Source of the DNA: Osedax fenrisi
Taxonomy: Eukaryota; Annelida; Polychaeta; Sabellida; Siboglinidae
Length of the DNA stretch: 64,000 bases
Direction of reading: 5' to 3'
Assembly (NCBI GenBank): GCA_964019155.1
Contig: OZ025242.1
Coordinates: 4,109,964 to 4,173,963, forward strand
Below the pieces are notes generated by a model. It searched no databases and was not told where the DNA came from. It was given only the letters and a program-made list of their open reading frames with translations. Of this stretch, positions 1-27,536 are shown piece after piece (position 1 is the stretch's first letter; each line of letters starts with the position of its first letter). Made by a program: the position numbers and the translations under genes.

Positions 1-98
1 TTATTAATAATATAAATATGAAAAGTAAGTAAATCACCATCTTAAACCACGTGATTAGCGTGCGCGCATGTAACGACGGCGATGTAATGAACTCTGAC

Positions 99-15840
<15,742 letters not shown>

Positions 15841-16180
15841 GTCGCTGTAAGCGGGTTACGCTACGCCGGGGACACGCGGTGGTCGTTGTACGGGGAGAGT
15901 GGCGGTGTCGAGCGGTTGTTCGTTATACGCGTCGGGTTGCTGAGTACGATGTCGATGTAACGAGGTAGTCGTTGCGCGAACGGTTCGCTATAGCCGGGTG
16001 TCGCTCTGTAGCGGAGAGTTAATGCGGGCTCGTAAATATTTCGCGCGAGTGACTTGGCCATAGAGATGGCGTAGGTTTATTTATATTTATTGAAGTCTAT
16101 TTTTAGAGACGCGTCATTAGAACCTCGACCAATCGTAACGCTCGGTTTTCTAACGGTAGATTGACGGTAACGAAGTTCTA
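15841..16180 (-). promoter_or_regulatory. CpG-rich block upstream of SLC5-type transporter
   Basis: This 340 bp block is rich in CG dinucleotides (many CGCG, GCGC and ACG words) inside a genome that is otherwise AT-rich. It lies directly upstream of the transporter ATG. An ATTGG/CCAAT word occurs near 16130. I read it as promoter plus 5' UTR. A small leader exon is also possible, because TTACAG sits just 5' of the ATG. Confidence 0.5.
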
Positions 16181-16233
16181 TAAAAAAGCAACGCCTGCCT
16201 AACTTTAAGAGGTTTGATACTGATATCCTATAG

Positions 16234-16475
16234 CAGTGGTTCCCAATATTTGTTCACCGTGACCCTTTTTTTGATCATTCTTAATTTAAAAATATACCAT
16301 ATGACCCAATGATAATTTTATTTATTATTATTAAACTTTAGTTAAATGATAGATTTGTATTAAACTGTATCTACAACGCGAACATTTTTTTTTAATCATT
16401 TTTTTTAGAAATTGGCCCAAACAAAAAACCCACTATCCCAAGTTTGGGTCATGACCAATAGGTTGGGAACCACTA
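16234..16475. mobile_element. Short hAT-type MITE
   Basis: Ends CAGTGGTTCCCAA and TTGGGAACCACTA, the Charlie-like hAT terminal pattern, about 240 bp apart. The interior repeats GTGACCC and GGGTCATGACC near the ends. The flanks (CCTATAG and TATACGA) are too decayed to show a clean 8-bp duplication. Confidence 0.75.
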
Positions 16476-16744
16476 TACGATGAATATATATTAAATATGT
16501 GCATGATATACATACGATGAATATATATTGAATACGGTCCTATCGCAGTAATAGGCGCATAAGTCACGTGCCCACTAGGCGGATTTGTTTACATACATTT
16601 ACAAATAACATAATTGACCCTATAGTTACAAATTATTTCGTTATCAAATTTAAATTAACAGATATATTTATATGTATTTGTATATGTTTGTTATATTGGT
16701 GCAAAACTATAGTTTTCTTACATATATGGAATTCACTCCCGTAA

Positions 16745-17532
16745 AATATCCATAAAATATTCATAATTATATAAATAGTCTAAAAAAGTATTTTTATTTT
16801 TTAATTATTCAAAATATTGCTGATATATTCAATAAACTGGTTTTTTTATAACGTTTTTAAATTAATGACAATTTTTTTTACTTAAAACCTTCTCAAGAAT
16901 ATAAAAATGTATCTATATAAAATATAACATTATGTTAATAAAGCATTCTAAAATTAAATATATAATTTCTATATTTTTTATAAAATGTTCATTAAATTAT
17001 AAGCATATATCTAGATGTCATATAAGTTCCTAATACGGATACTCTAGATTTCTTAATACGGTCACCCTATAACCAATCAGCGCGCAGCATATGAACTATT
17101 CTGAAATTCATAAAAATCGCCTGCGTTATAATATTAATACCACCAATAAAGCTAAATCTAAAAATTGTATTATTTAAATACTTAAAGTGTATTATTAATT
17201 AAAAAATAATAAAAATAAATAAATTATTAACTTATTAAATTAGAATAATTGTTCATATAATTAATTATAAATAATGTAATTGTAATATGTCTGATTGATT
17301 CATAAATAATATATAGTTTATCTAGTGTATATAGGGTGTCCGTATTCGGACATGGGTACCGAATACGGACACCCCTGTTATCTAAGGAATTAAAAGATTA
17401 AATAAAATGTTTAAATCACAATAATATCTATAATCATATAATATTAATATACTTTAATTTTTGAATACAAATAATTAGTAATAAAATGTTAAGACCATTT
17501 ATTGTTAAAGTGTCCGTATTAGATTACTTTCA
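16745..17532. mobile_element. CGGACAC-motif element, copy A3 (reverse orientation, one end lost)
   Basis: Reads as the complement of A1. It has the CCAATCAGCGCGCAGC block (17075-17092), motifs at about 17036, 17056, 17335, 17360 and 17512, and a decayed terminal GATTACTTTCACC. The other end has lost its motif. Confidence 0.7.
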
Positions 17533-18197
17533 CCTACTTAATTAAAATGTAGTATGTGTTACATTGAATCTTCGAATTAGTTAATATGAATTATATTACT
17601 TGAGTAGGTTAAATACGACGGTAACTATTAACAATCAACTAAAGCCCCCCTTTATCGTATATGTGATGGTATACCATATTTCACTGATATTTACCGAGTA
17701 TTATTAAAATAATGATAATACAAACATTTGATATCATAATATAAAAATGCGAGATAGCTATTTATTAGGTTCATATATTTTTAATAAGTATTCTAAAATT
17801 CAAATACTAATATTCAATATTAACGGAGTATTGTCTATTATAGCTAAGTACACATAGATCGACAAAACCATTAAGACATTATTTGTATATCAGATATAAC
17901 GAACATTTTATTTCTTATCGAAACTAGAAATTTATATAGGACTTATAGAATTATGTTATAATGCTAATCCTATAATGCTAACTACTCATTTGTAATCTAT
18001 AGTTTATTAATTATATTTTGTTTAAACATGTTCGTTATATGTGATATATAAAAAATCATAATTCATTCTCTAGCTGTCGTTTAAATCAATATGTCGTTTA
18101 TATTTTAGTGAATTTAATTTCGATATATTAGCGAATTTTATTATATATCATGGTGTGGTATTATTTTCCTCATGTATATATATATCTATATATATAT

Positions 18198-18202
18198 ATG
18201 TT

Positions 18203-18249
<47 letters not shown>
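18198..18249. repeat. (TA)n microsatellite
   Basis: About 50 bp of TA, immediately beside the LINE tail at 18245-18490. Confidence 0.93.
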
Positions 18250-18250
<1 letters not shown>

Positions 18251-18490
18251 TTTACCTTACCAGGTCGAGATTTCTCGGAATAGTATGACACGTTTTCTCC
18301 ATTCATCTCTATGTATCATCTCTGTCTACAGTTCATCTGTAGTGCATCCGCTGTCGTTTCTAAGTTGTGCAGTATACATCTTCTGCGGTCATCCAAGTTT
18401 TCGTTGTCCATGTAGAGGTTCCCACAGAAGCACTTCGCTACTCAGTTCTTCTCTGCTTCGCCAACAATGTCCCGAGAAACACATACATAT
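18245..18490 (-). pseudogene. Retrotransposon C-terminal tail (GHCWR ... LLWEP type)
   Basis: Minus strand reads GHCWRSREELSSEVLLWEPL, then HGQRKLGWPQKMYT, a well-known LINE/RT tail (GHCxRxxxxxxxxLLWEPxHGxRxxGRPxxTY). The 3' side (low coordinates) is a TA microsatellite. Confidence 0.7.
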
Positions 18491-18922
18491 ATAAATACAT
18501 ACAGTAAAGTCCGTTGGTATCAGGAATTCAGATGTAACAAAATTTCGGATCATATTTATCGTAATGAAACCTATGTAATATAAATCTCATTTATAAACAA
18601 ATCATATATAGGCCTATCAACACTATTTTACTATTAAATATGAAAGTAGACCCGGATGTATCAACATCTGGATATCTATCTTATCTTCCCGAGAGGAGCC
18701 TTAAGATCTAATTAGATATTTTTATTCGTTTAATCTTTTGAATGATTCATAATTCAAGTTCAATGTATTAATTACGCTTTTATTATGTAATAGTGACAAG
18801 ATAATTACAATTAAGACATACAACAATATAGCTAATACTTTGATGTCTTAAAATAGCGTGTTGATTTGTCATTCAATGAAAATAGTTCTAGGACATAGTA
18901 AATTATGTATATAAGATCTAGG

Positions 18923-18963
<41 letters not shown>

Positions 18964-18983
18964 ATAATAATATTTATTTATTG

Positions 18984-19080
18984 AATCGCACATATAATAA
19001 TATCGGATACAAATGGACCCCTCAAGAAGGCATAGACTTGTACATGTTATAAATAACTGTGAGGAGCCCCGGACAATACA
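18984..19080. repeat. Dispersed repeat R, copy 1
   Basis: ATCGGATACAAATGGACCCC ... CATAGACTTGTACATGTTAT ... GAGGAGCCCCGGACAATA, about 72% alike by eye to 44957-45055. Probably a LINE 3' end. Confidence 0.5.
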
Positions 19081-20350
19081 AAACAAATAGTAACATTTTT
19101 TTTCTTGTGTTTTGATTTATCGATTATTAAATTCTTGATAAACACAAGAGAAAAATATGTTATATATATGTTAAATATATATATATATTTCATATAACAA
19201 AATATGTAAATATGTAAATTGTGTGTACACTAACGATAATTAACCTCTCAATATATTAATCCAAGAGGATCTTAATTAAGAGAGTTAACACCCAAATGCT
19301 AGATCACAAATAAGAATATATACCTAGACTTATATATGTGACTTCGAAGGGGCATTAGAGCCACATGGTTATAAATAAAATGTATCTATATACAAAGTAT
19401 TGTATAATATCAGCATAACAAAGATAATGTGTTATATTTCATTGGATATTTCCATTATAACATTAATCTGTTTTTATTATATTCGGTTTACTACTCATTT
19501 TATTTTTAATAATATTTTTATATATGGTAAATAACAAATTATTTTAACATGTCAAAATTAAAAAGAAAACTAATTAACATAGTATTATTAAATTGTTTAA
19601 TTTAGATATAGATAATAATTTATTGGAAAACAAATTATTATAGACTATTGTTGATAGGCGTAGTATACTCTCTAAGTATAACTTTTACGTTTTTGTTTTA
19701 TTGTATGTACTACACTATCAATAGTATCAATTGTTCATCCGTATATGATTATAGAGTTTACGAAATAAGAAGTTTTTAATAATTTCTATAATGTGGAATA
19801 TAATTTATATATATCTAAGACTTTAAGGTTTCAAATTCTATATGTTATCTTATATTGCCCAACGTATATGTAGGAAGTTTGGTTGTATTGTTATGGAAAT
19901 TGTAGTAAACATAAATTATTCGATAGCGTGGTGATATTTGGTTGAGGTTAAAGAGAGCTAAACGATACTAAGAATTCAGGTGTGTATACACTATACTGTA
20001 GTAATGCATGTATGTGAGAAGTAAAGTAATGTAAAGTATAAGTTGGAGTTATTGATAGTTTGATTAAGAATGAGGTGGTAATAATGGTATTTGAAAATTT
20101 GTAAATATATTACAATTACTTAAAACGTGTAACTTAGAATTATATAGTTACCAGCGAGTGTATGTTTAATAGTAGACATTTACAATAGTATACAAGTGGT
20201 CAGGTATAAGAAGAGGCTATGGTGATAGCTGTATAGTTTGTGCTTGTTTTAAATATTACTCTGAGAGGATTAAGTTGATAATGGATCATTGTATAATTTT
20301 CATTATTGGTTTATTAATGCAAAGTATATGATATATGATTTACACAGAGG

Positions 20351-20540
20351 TAGTGATGCAGTAAATGATGCTCAAATCTAAATCATGATGCAGTCTCAGT
20401 CTCCGTTACCTTAAAGTATCAACTCAGCTCGGGCTCATTTGGATAGAGTCTCGGCTCGTTCGGGCTCGTTTTTCGAACCTGAAAGTCTCGGCTCTGCATC
20501 AAAAACCAAAAGTCTCGGTTCGGCATTATTTACATCACTA
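20351..20540. mobile_element. Short hAT-like MITE rich in CTCGGCTC words
   Basis: Ends TAGTGATG...AAATGATGC and GGCATTATTTACATCACTA are inverted repeats. The interior repeats CTCGGCTC, CTCGGGCTC and AGTCTCGG words, unlike the AT-rich surroundings. No clear target duplication. Confidence 0.65.
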
Positions 20541-21213
20541 GTTTACAGTTAACTAGTCAGAACGATAGGTACAGATTGAGGTTCATCATTACATTAAGGC
20601 AGATCGGATGTTGTCGGCGTATATATAGACGAAAATAGATGAATTGCGAAATAATGTAAGAAGGGAAATTAATTATATATTGATATGTAAAACCCATCCT
20701 TGAGGTCATAATGTTCAATTTAGATGGGATGAGTTGAGTTTAGATAGATTAGTGAAGACGATGTGAGGAGAGATCAGTGAGATAAGCCAGTCATGTGTAA
20801 AACAGAGATACCAATGTATGTGAGGCATGAGAGAACGGTTGTTTGATCAAGCATGTCCAATGCAGATGTGATACAGTGTAGGATCAGCAATGTGACTTTT
20901 TATTGTAAAGACTATTAAATAGGGGACAGGATAATTCTCTTCAAGGTATTATAGTACATTTAAATGGAAGCTATATAGTATATACTTTTGAGTTTTATAA
21001 ACATTATTTATCAACAGGTTTATTTATACAATCAGATAACTTTATATTTTATAAAGAACAATTTTTTTCAAGTATAATGTATTATATCATCAGCTTAAAT
21101 GTGATAAAAACTGTTATCACACTTTAAGGTTTGTGAATTATTTAATTAATTTTAAATGTAAAGAATATATAAGATAACTAATAAGGGGTGAGGTATAGAT
21201 CATTGCGAAGATC

Positions 21214-21261
<48 letters not shown>

Positions 21262-22152
21262 ATGAGAATATAGATTAGTTTATTTGGATTGCAGAATACA
21301 TTTAATTTATGTTCTAAAATATCGAAGAAGGATTCCAATAATACAAATATCGTAGAGTTCAGAAATTAGGGTATTATGATATATCGCATAGCGCCATATA
21401 AGGAGATTTATAGGTTAACTTATAGTTACGTGAATGCATTTCCCATAATCAACTATTACAAAAAGGCCATTTAATACATAAGTTATACAAGTAGTTATAT
21501 TTCCTAAAGAAAATGTCTAATTGGTAAAGGATATTATTATTTGTGTTATAATACATGCTTTGTTTGAATATTATCTGTTTAAGAATCTTACTTTTTATTA
21601 ATAGTTGATAAATGTGTGGTAAATTTGATAAAATAGTAGTATGATCAAAAGAATGTTATTTTAAGAATAGGTTGGATATATGTTTTTTAAAAGATACTGA
21701 AAAAGCGCAATCATTCAATGAAACATTGGTCATAATTCTGCATAAATAAAGATTAAAAAAATAATAAAAAATTTACAGGATGGAGTCAATTAATAAAATA
21801 GATTTAGCAGCTTTAATTCTGAATTAATGGTAAGTCTATGATTGAAATAGTATTGAATTGTGTAATGAGTCATAGCCTATGACTCATGAGTCATGACTAA
21901 TGAGATATATTATACACTAATTATTTAAAGGTAATTGTGTTCATTTAAATTAGAATTAAAGTTGTAATAAATATGTAATTCATATTAAGATATGTTAAAA
22001 CTTAACTTTTACCTATGCTGAAACTACGGCTACCTTTTCAAAGTGTGTGTATATTTATTTGCATATATATTCTACATTATTTTTAGCTTGATACCTAAGG
22101 TTTATTTTAAATAAATATATAAAACAGTATAACAGGAAATGTAAATATCAAT

Positions 22153-22158
22153 TTTATT
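22153..22158 (-). terminator. Candidate poly(A) signal of DHRS7
   Basis: AATAAA on the minus strand, about 175 nt past the DHRS7 stop codon. In AT-rich sequence such hexamers also arise by chance. Confidence 0.4.
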
Positions 22159-22330
22159 TGTGTCTAAAATCACAATAATAATAATAATAAAACATTATAA
22201 AAATAATCTAATGCTGGTGCCTGCAACATATGAACTATGTTAAGTATAATATTAAGCTGGAGATTAAGTACGATTAAATATCTAGAGCAAACAAACTTAA
22301 ATCTATTTAAAAGTGAAACAGAATGATTCA

Positions 22331-22382
22331 TCATTTTCCATCGCGGAGAGTCTCGATTCTCTTTCCCATTATCAGCGTAATC
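22331..22382 (-). CDS. DHRS7: DHRS7 exon 9 (stop)
   Basis: One base plus 17 codons: ITLIMGKRIETLRDGK then TGA. It matches the KMGKKRIENFKSG C-terminus of DHRS7. Acceptor TTACAG|G. Found by looking for the family tail in an otherwise AT-rich stretch; 3.9 kb from exon 8. Confidence 0.85.
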
Positions 22383-25300
22383 CTGTAATTATGGGCAATG
22401 AATATTTGTGCATATTTTATCAAATATTTAAATTTTAAAAATATTTACAATTAAAAATCGTCATTAAATATTATATTTGAATATATATATATATATTTAT
22501 ATATGAATAAATCAGTTTACAGTAAATGACTAAGAAGAATCAATGAAAGAGATTAGATTTATTAATTCGATATCTGTCCTTAAAGTAAGTTTAATATAAT
22601 ATTTCATGTTATTAATTCGGATAAAAAACAATAATACTAATAAAAAACAAAAAATTACATATTAGTAATAAAAATAAAAATATAACATATATGAATAATT
22701 AAATAAATCAGATTTATTATTTCATATTGTAAAGCATGAAATAATGGAGAAGTTAAGGGGATTCACGGTCTTTAAAATAAAAAAATTTATAAACAAAATT
22801 TTATTTTTAAAATAGATTACTACATGTATAATGTATGATATGTCAAAATATCATATGTTAAAAACATATATAAAGCATAAAAAAACATAATTTTATAACA
22901 CTACCTATTTCTAATAAAATAATAATTAAAAAAATGGCGCAAAAATTTCGGTTTACATATATTATAACACTGTTTTTCAGCGCCATCTGTTGGTTTCATT
23001 TTATAAATGCTAGTGATTGGCCGTTGGCTTTGTTCTATAATAATAAGATAGCATCATTTCATTATTATTATTATTTGATATGGGTCGATTGACTAAACGA
23101 CAACTTTCGAGGCGTAATCGAGATACAATCAAGGTTTATATTATATATAATATGTAACTATTATATAACTATATAATAGTATCATATATTATTTATAAAA
23201 CGTCAGATAAATGTGTTTATTTAGGAATATAATATCATAATATATTTCCAATATTTCAATTTGATAATATTGAAACAAAGCAATTAGATTTTATTATATT
23301 TATGCTAATCTAATTTTATATTATATATAATATATAACTATTATATAACTATATAAAATTATCATATATTATTTATAAAACGTCAGATAAATGTGTTTAT
23401 TTTGGAATATAATATCATAAAATATTTACAATATTTCAATTTTATAGATTTTACGGGTAGATGCGGCGGCTAGAGATTCTACAAGAGTGAAAGCCTCTAA
23501 GAAGAAACAGGTGACAGAATCTATGGAAGGGAGACGGGCAAGACAAAGAAGGCAAATTTCATCAAAGGATTATGGAAGTGGATTACTTTTATAATATCTA
23601 ATAAAAAAAAAATCAATCATAATTATAATACAATTTATTTTTTGTATATTTTTATTCTTTCATATGCAACTATAATATATAATAATAATAATTTATATAA
23701 CTGCAATTTATTTCACAAGCATGACAAATTATACAAGTTATATAAATATAATATAAAAATTGTAAGAATTAGCTAAACTAACTTTTACCATAATAATAAA
23801 TGTCAAAAAGCAGATAAATAATATAGTCAATCTTTAAAATCAATTATCTCAGAATATAAGTTTTTGTTATGAACATTTCTATTTCTCAATGAATAATTGA
23901 CTAAACTTGTTCACATTTTCAAAGTATGTTTAGTATTATATGTATATTGTAGCTATAGAAAATATGTGTGATTAGATGTATAGTTTATAAATAATTGATA
24001 ATTAAATTTTTTAAATAAATATTTTATTTTTAAAAAATTTTTATTTTTTAAAAATGTTGATATTTTCAAAACTATTATTCTAATCATTTAGAATTCCTAT
24101 AGACCAATTAACACAATATATCTTAATGTTATGCAATTTAAATTATGTGAAAATCTTAATTATTTCTTGAGTTTTTGAATTTTCAAAAAATAAAAACGTC
24201 CTATCTAATTACATTGAAATCTAAAGACCGTGAACCCATCGATATAAAGAAAGTGGATAAGCAATTGACGCACGCAATGCATGTTAAAGATAGACACGTG
24301 AATGACACTTTTATCGATAAATTAACAAAATGGTATCAGTGATTTTGATTGGATATTAGTCATATTATATATGTCAAATATTGAAACAGTAGTCTTTTCG
24401 TCGAAATAGATTGAAGTGACTTCTATCTATTTCAATGGATTTAAATTATAAATATCAATAAAATCAATAAAATAGTATTATAACTTCAATTTAAATACAC
24501 AAAATTACGAGGAATGTTGATATTATGTATTTTAAAAATATAATTTTATTTTTAGTATAGATAGTACATTAAAATTGGTAGTGATTATCAATATATATAT
24601 GATAAATACATATTATTATAAATAAAAAGTAGTGGGCCAGATAGTGGGTTTCGAATGCAGCGCTCGTAGCGGATAGTGCCATACACTACATTCAATTGCT
24701 TATCCACTTTCTTTATATCGATGCGTGAACCCCCTTAATAAACAAATGTATTTGTTTTTTTGAGGGAATTTCCCCATCATCATATTCTGGATAAGTTAGA
24801 TTCTCATGAGTTAAAAAAATGTAAATATAAATAATTAAAATGTAAAGAATAAAAATTATGTATCAATAAGTCAAGTTTAAAAATATATTATGTAGTTATA
24901 TATTTTGAAATCTACATTCAAAACTAATATAAATTGTTATATAATGTTTTATATCTAATATAATCACAATGCCAAACAATTTAAAAACTGGATTTTTTAC
25001 ATTTATTTGATTTATAAAATATATTATTTATTTTGAAATCTACATTCCAAAATAATATAAATTGTTATATAATGTTTTATAATTTTATAAATATATTATT
25101 ATTTGAATTTTATTGAATTTATATATTGTTCACTTTTCAAATTCATTTTACTCGGAATAAATGTTGCTGCTATGTTTTGTATATAAATGATTGTTTAGAT
25201 AAAAGTACTGAAGCGATCCACCTAATTTATTTTGCTTTATATAAATAATATATGTATGCACATTTCCTGAGAGACAATATTAAAAAAATTATTATAATGT

Positions 25301-25635
25301 ATTGGATTTTATAAAGTTGGTGAAAAAATAAAATAAAATAAAAGTATGTCTATTATTATACATGTAAAATATATCTTTTTTAATGTTGTTGTCTCTATGA
25401 TTATAGATATAAATTTTCTTTTATATATCAGAACATTTTTTTTTAATTCAATGAAGATGTTTTTCGAAACACTCAATAAACGGAGGAAATGCGTTCCCTA
25501 TCTCTATACATGTGAATTCAACAAAATGGCCGTCCCATGCCGTTAATCCCCTGTATACAAAAAAATTTACATTTTAAATGATAAATGAATGTGAAATAAC
25601 ATGACTGTTCACTTCGGCATTCAAAATTCAACTGA

Positions 25636-25676
<41 letters not shown>

Positions 25677-27497
25677 TAAAACCTCTCTATAAGAAAAACC
25701 TCTTTATAAGAAATTTGTTCACATATTTGGTCGGAATTCAACCTTTTCCACATTAAAAAACCTCTTTATAATAAAATCTTATTAGAAAAATATAATAAAA
25801 ACCTCTTTATAAGAAACTTATTGTAAACAAAATATAAAAAATAATTATATATAAATAGAAGTATTGTATATTGATAAAAATTATAGAAATTAATTATTAT
25901 ATAAGATATTTTTTTTCTTATAAATATTTTATATTACATAAATAGCTCGAAATGAATTAAAATTAATTAATAATTGTTATTGTATATCCATAAATTTATT
26001 AAAATTAATTAATAAATGTTATTTTTAAATAAATCATATTTCTAAACTATTCTTTTGATTAATACTTTTAAATAAATATAAATAAATAAATATACTATAT
26101 ATATATATATAACCTATAGGTTATATAATGCATTTTCAATTATAAATTAATTCTTAAAATCATCGGAAAAGTAAAAACCTCTTTATAAGAAAACCTCTCT
26201 ATAAGAAAAAAAGTACTGAAAAAAAAGTTTCTTATAGAGAGGTTTTACTGTATATATATATAGGGCAACAGTAGACAATACCTCTTAGTAAAAGTGGGTG
26301 CGTACGTGGCCAGGTAAAATGTGAGCCTCAAGAAGAACGTGGAGGCGAGCCAAGAGTCCCAAACTTGATTGACAGTTGCCACGGCGATCAGGTAAGCGCA
26401 TCTGTCCGTGCGCATTCTCTTGTCTTTGGCGTCGACGGCTTTACCGTGCGCCTGTATAGGTATAGTCGATAGGTATACTTTATGTTATATCGGTCGGGTT
26501 TCAATGTAAATAAAACTTCCCGTTTATACAAATTATATATTAATATTTCTTTATTAATTAACACATTTTTATAATTTAATATTTAATTTTATCTAAAATA
26601 TATAGATTAAATATAACTATATATTGACATTGATTTATTTGTGTACAAATATTATTAAAACTAATTAATGATGTAAATAATGAAATAATAAGCTATTCAA
26701 CATATAAATTATAATATCATTGTCCGATTAAATAATTAATAATTAAAAGTTATACTATTTTTGATTTGATAAAATAATATTATTCATAACAAAATGTGGT
26801 TAAAAATAAACTAAATTTTTTAATTTATTAAATATTGAATTATTATTATAAAGTAATTTTAGAAACAATGTATCCCAAACAATAATGATATAAGTACTGT
26901 CTGCATAATATTCGCATCACGATTTTGAAGAAAATATAAACAAATTTAATTATGTAGTGATTGTTACATTATTGTAACATTTTAAATAATATTTAATTTA
27001 TTTAACTATTATAACATCAATTCATAACTATTTTTATTATTATTATTTAGTATAGTTATATCCGTCCAGAACGATCTGTGTATATTAGAAATTGGGACAG
27101 AGTTATTCAATTTTAGTATGTGAAAATATATTACCTTATTATAATATAAGAGTTTTTAATTATATCTACGGAATAATGATATAACTTGAGAAACCTCAAA
27201 TTCATGAAAATTAACTATTAATCTAAATGGAAATAGATTTATTAATATAATAAATACTTTGTAAGTATTTATAATTCATTGGTGAATGGAATAAAGATTA
27301 AAATAAACATATAATAATTGTTTAATCGTAAAATGAGATCAATAATGAAAAAACATATTTAAAATGCGATAAATAAAAATAAAGTTTGTGTTCAAATTCT
27401 CATTCATTCTTTACCTATTAATTACAATCAACTCACACCCATGTTGTTTAACAGGTACACTTAATATTACATTGTCAGTATTACTACTTACTATATA

Positions 27498-27536
<39 letters not shown>

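Larger units (their letters stand above)
15841..22330. other. Intergenic spacer between the SLC5-type gene and DHRS7
   Basis: After the CpG-rich block the stretch is AT-rich, with two hAT-like MITEs, element A3, a LINE tail and repeat R. From 19100 to 20300 and 20560 to 22140 I see no gene or named repeat beyond a TA run near 21217-21260. Confidence 0.7.
22757..24734. mobile_element. TTAA-flanked DNA transposon carrying a small spliced gene, with a nested MITE
   Basis: Perfect TTAA at 22753-22756 and 24735-24738 borders inverted ends: GGGGATTCACGGTCTTTA on the left, and on the right the complement of GGGGGTTCACGGTCTTTA once the nested MITE (24237-24723) is removed. TTAA duplication fits the piggyBac or Kolobok groups. 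Without the MITE and its duplication the element is about 1.48 kb. It holds a two-exon basic mini-gene on the plus strand with a TATA-like word upstream. No transposase is visible. It sits in the last intron of DHRS7. Confidence 0.8.
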
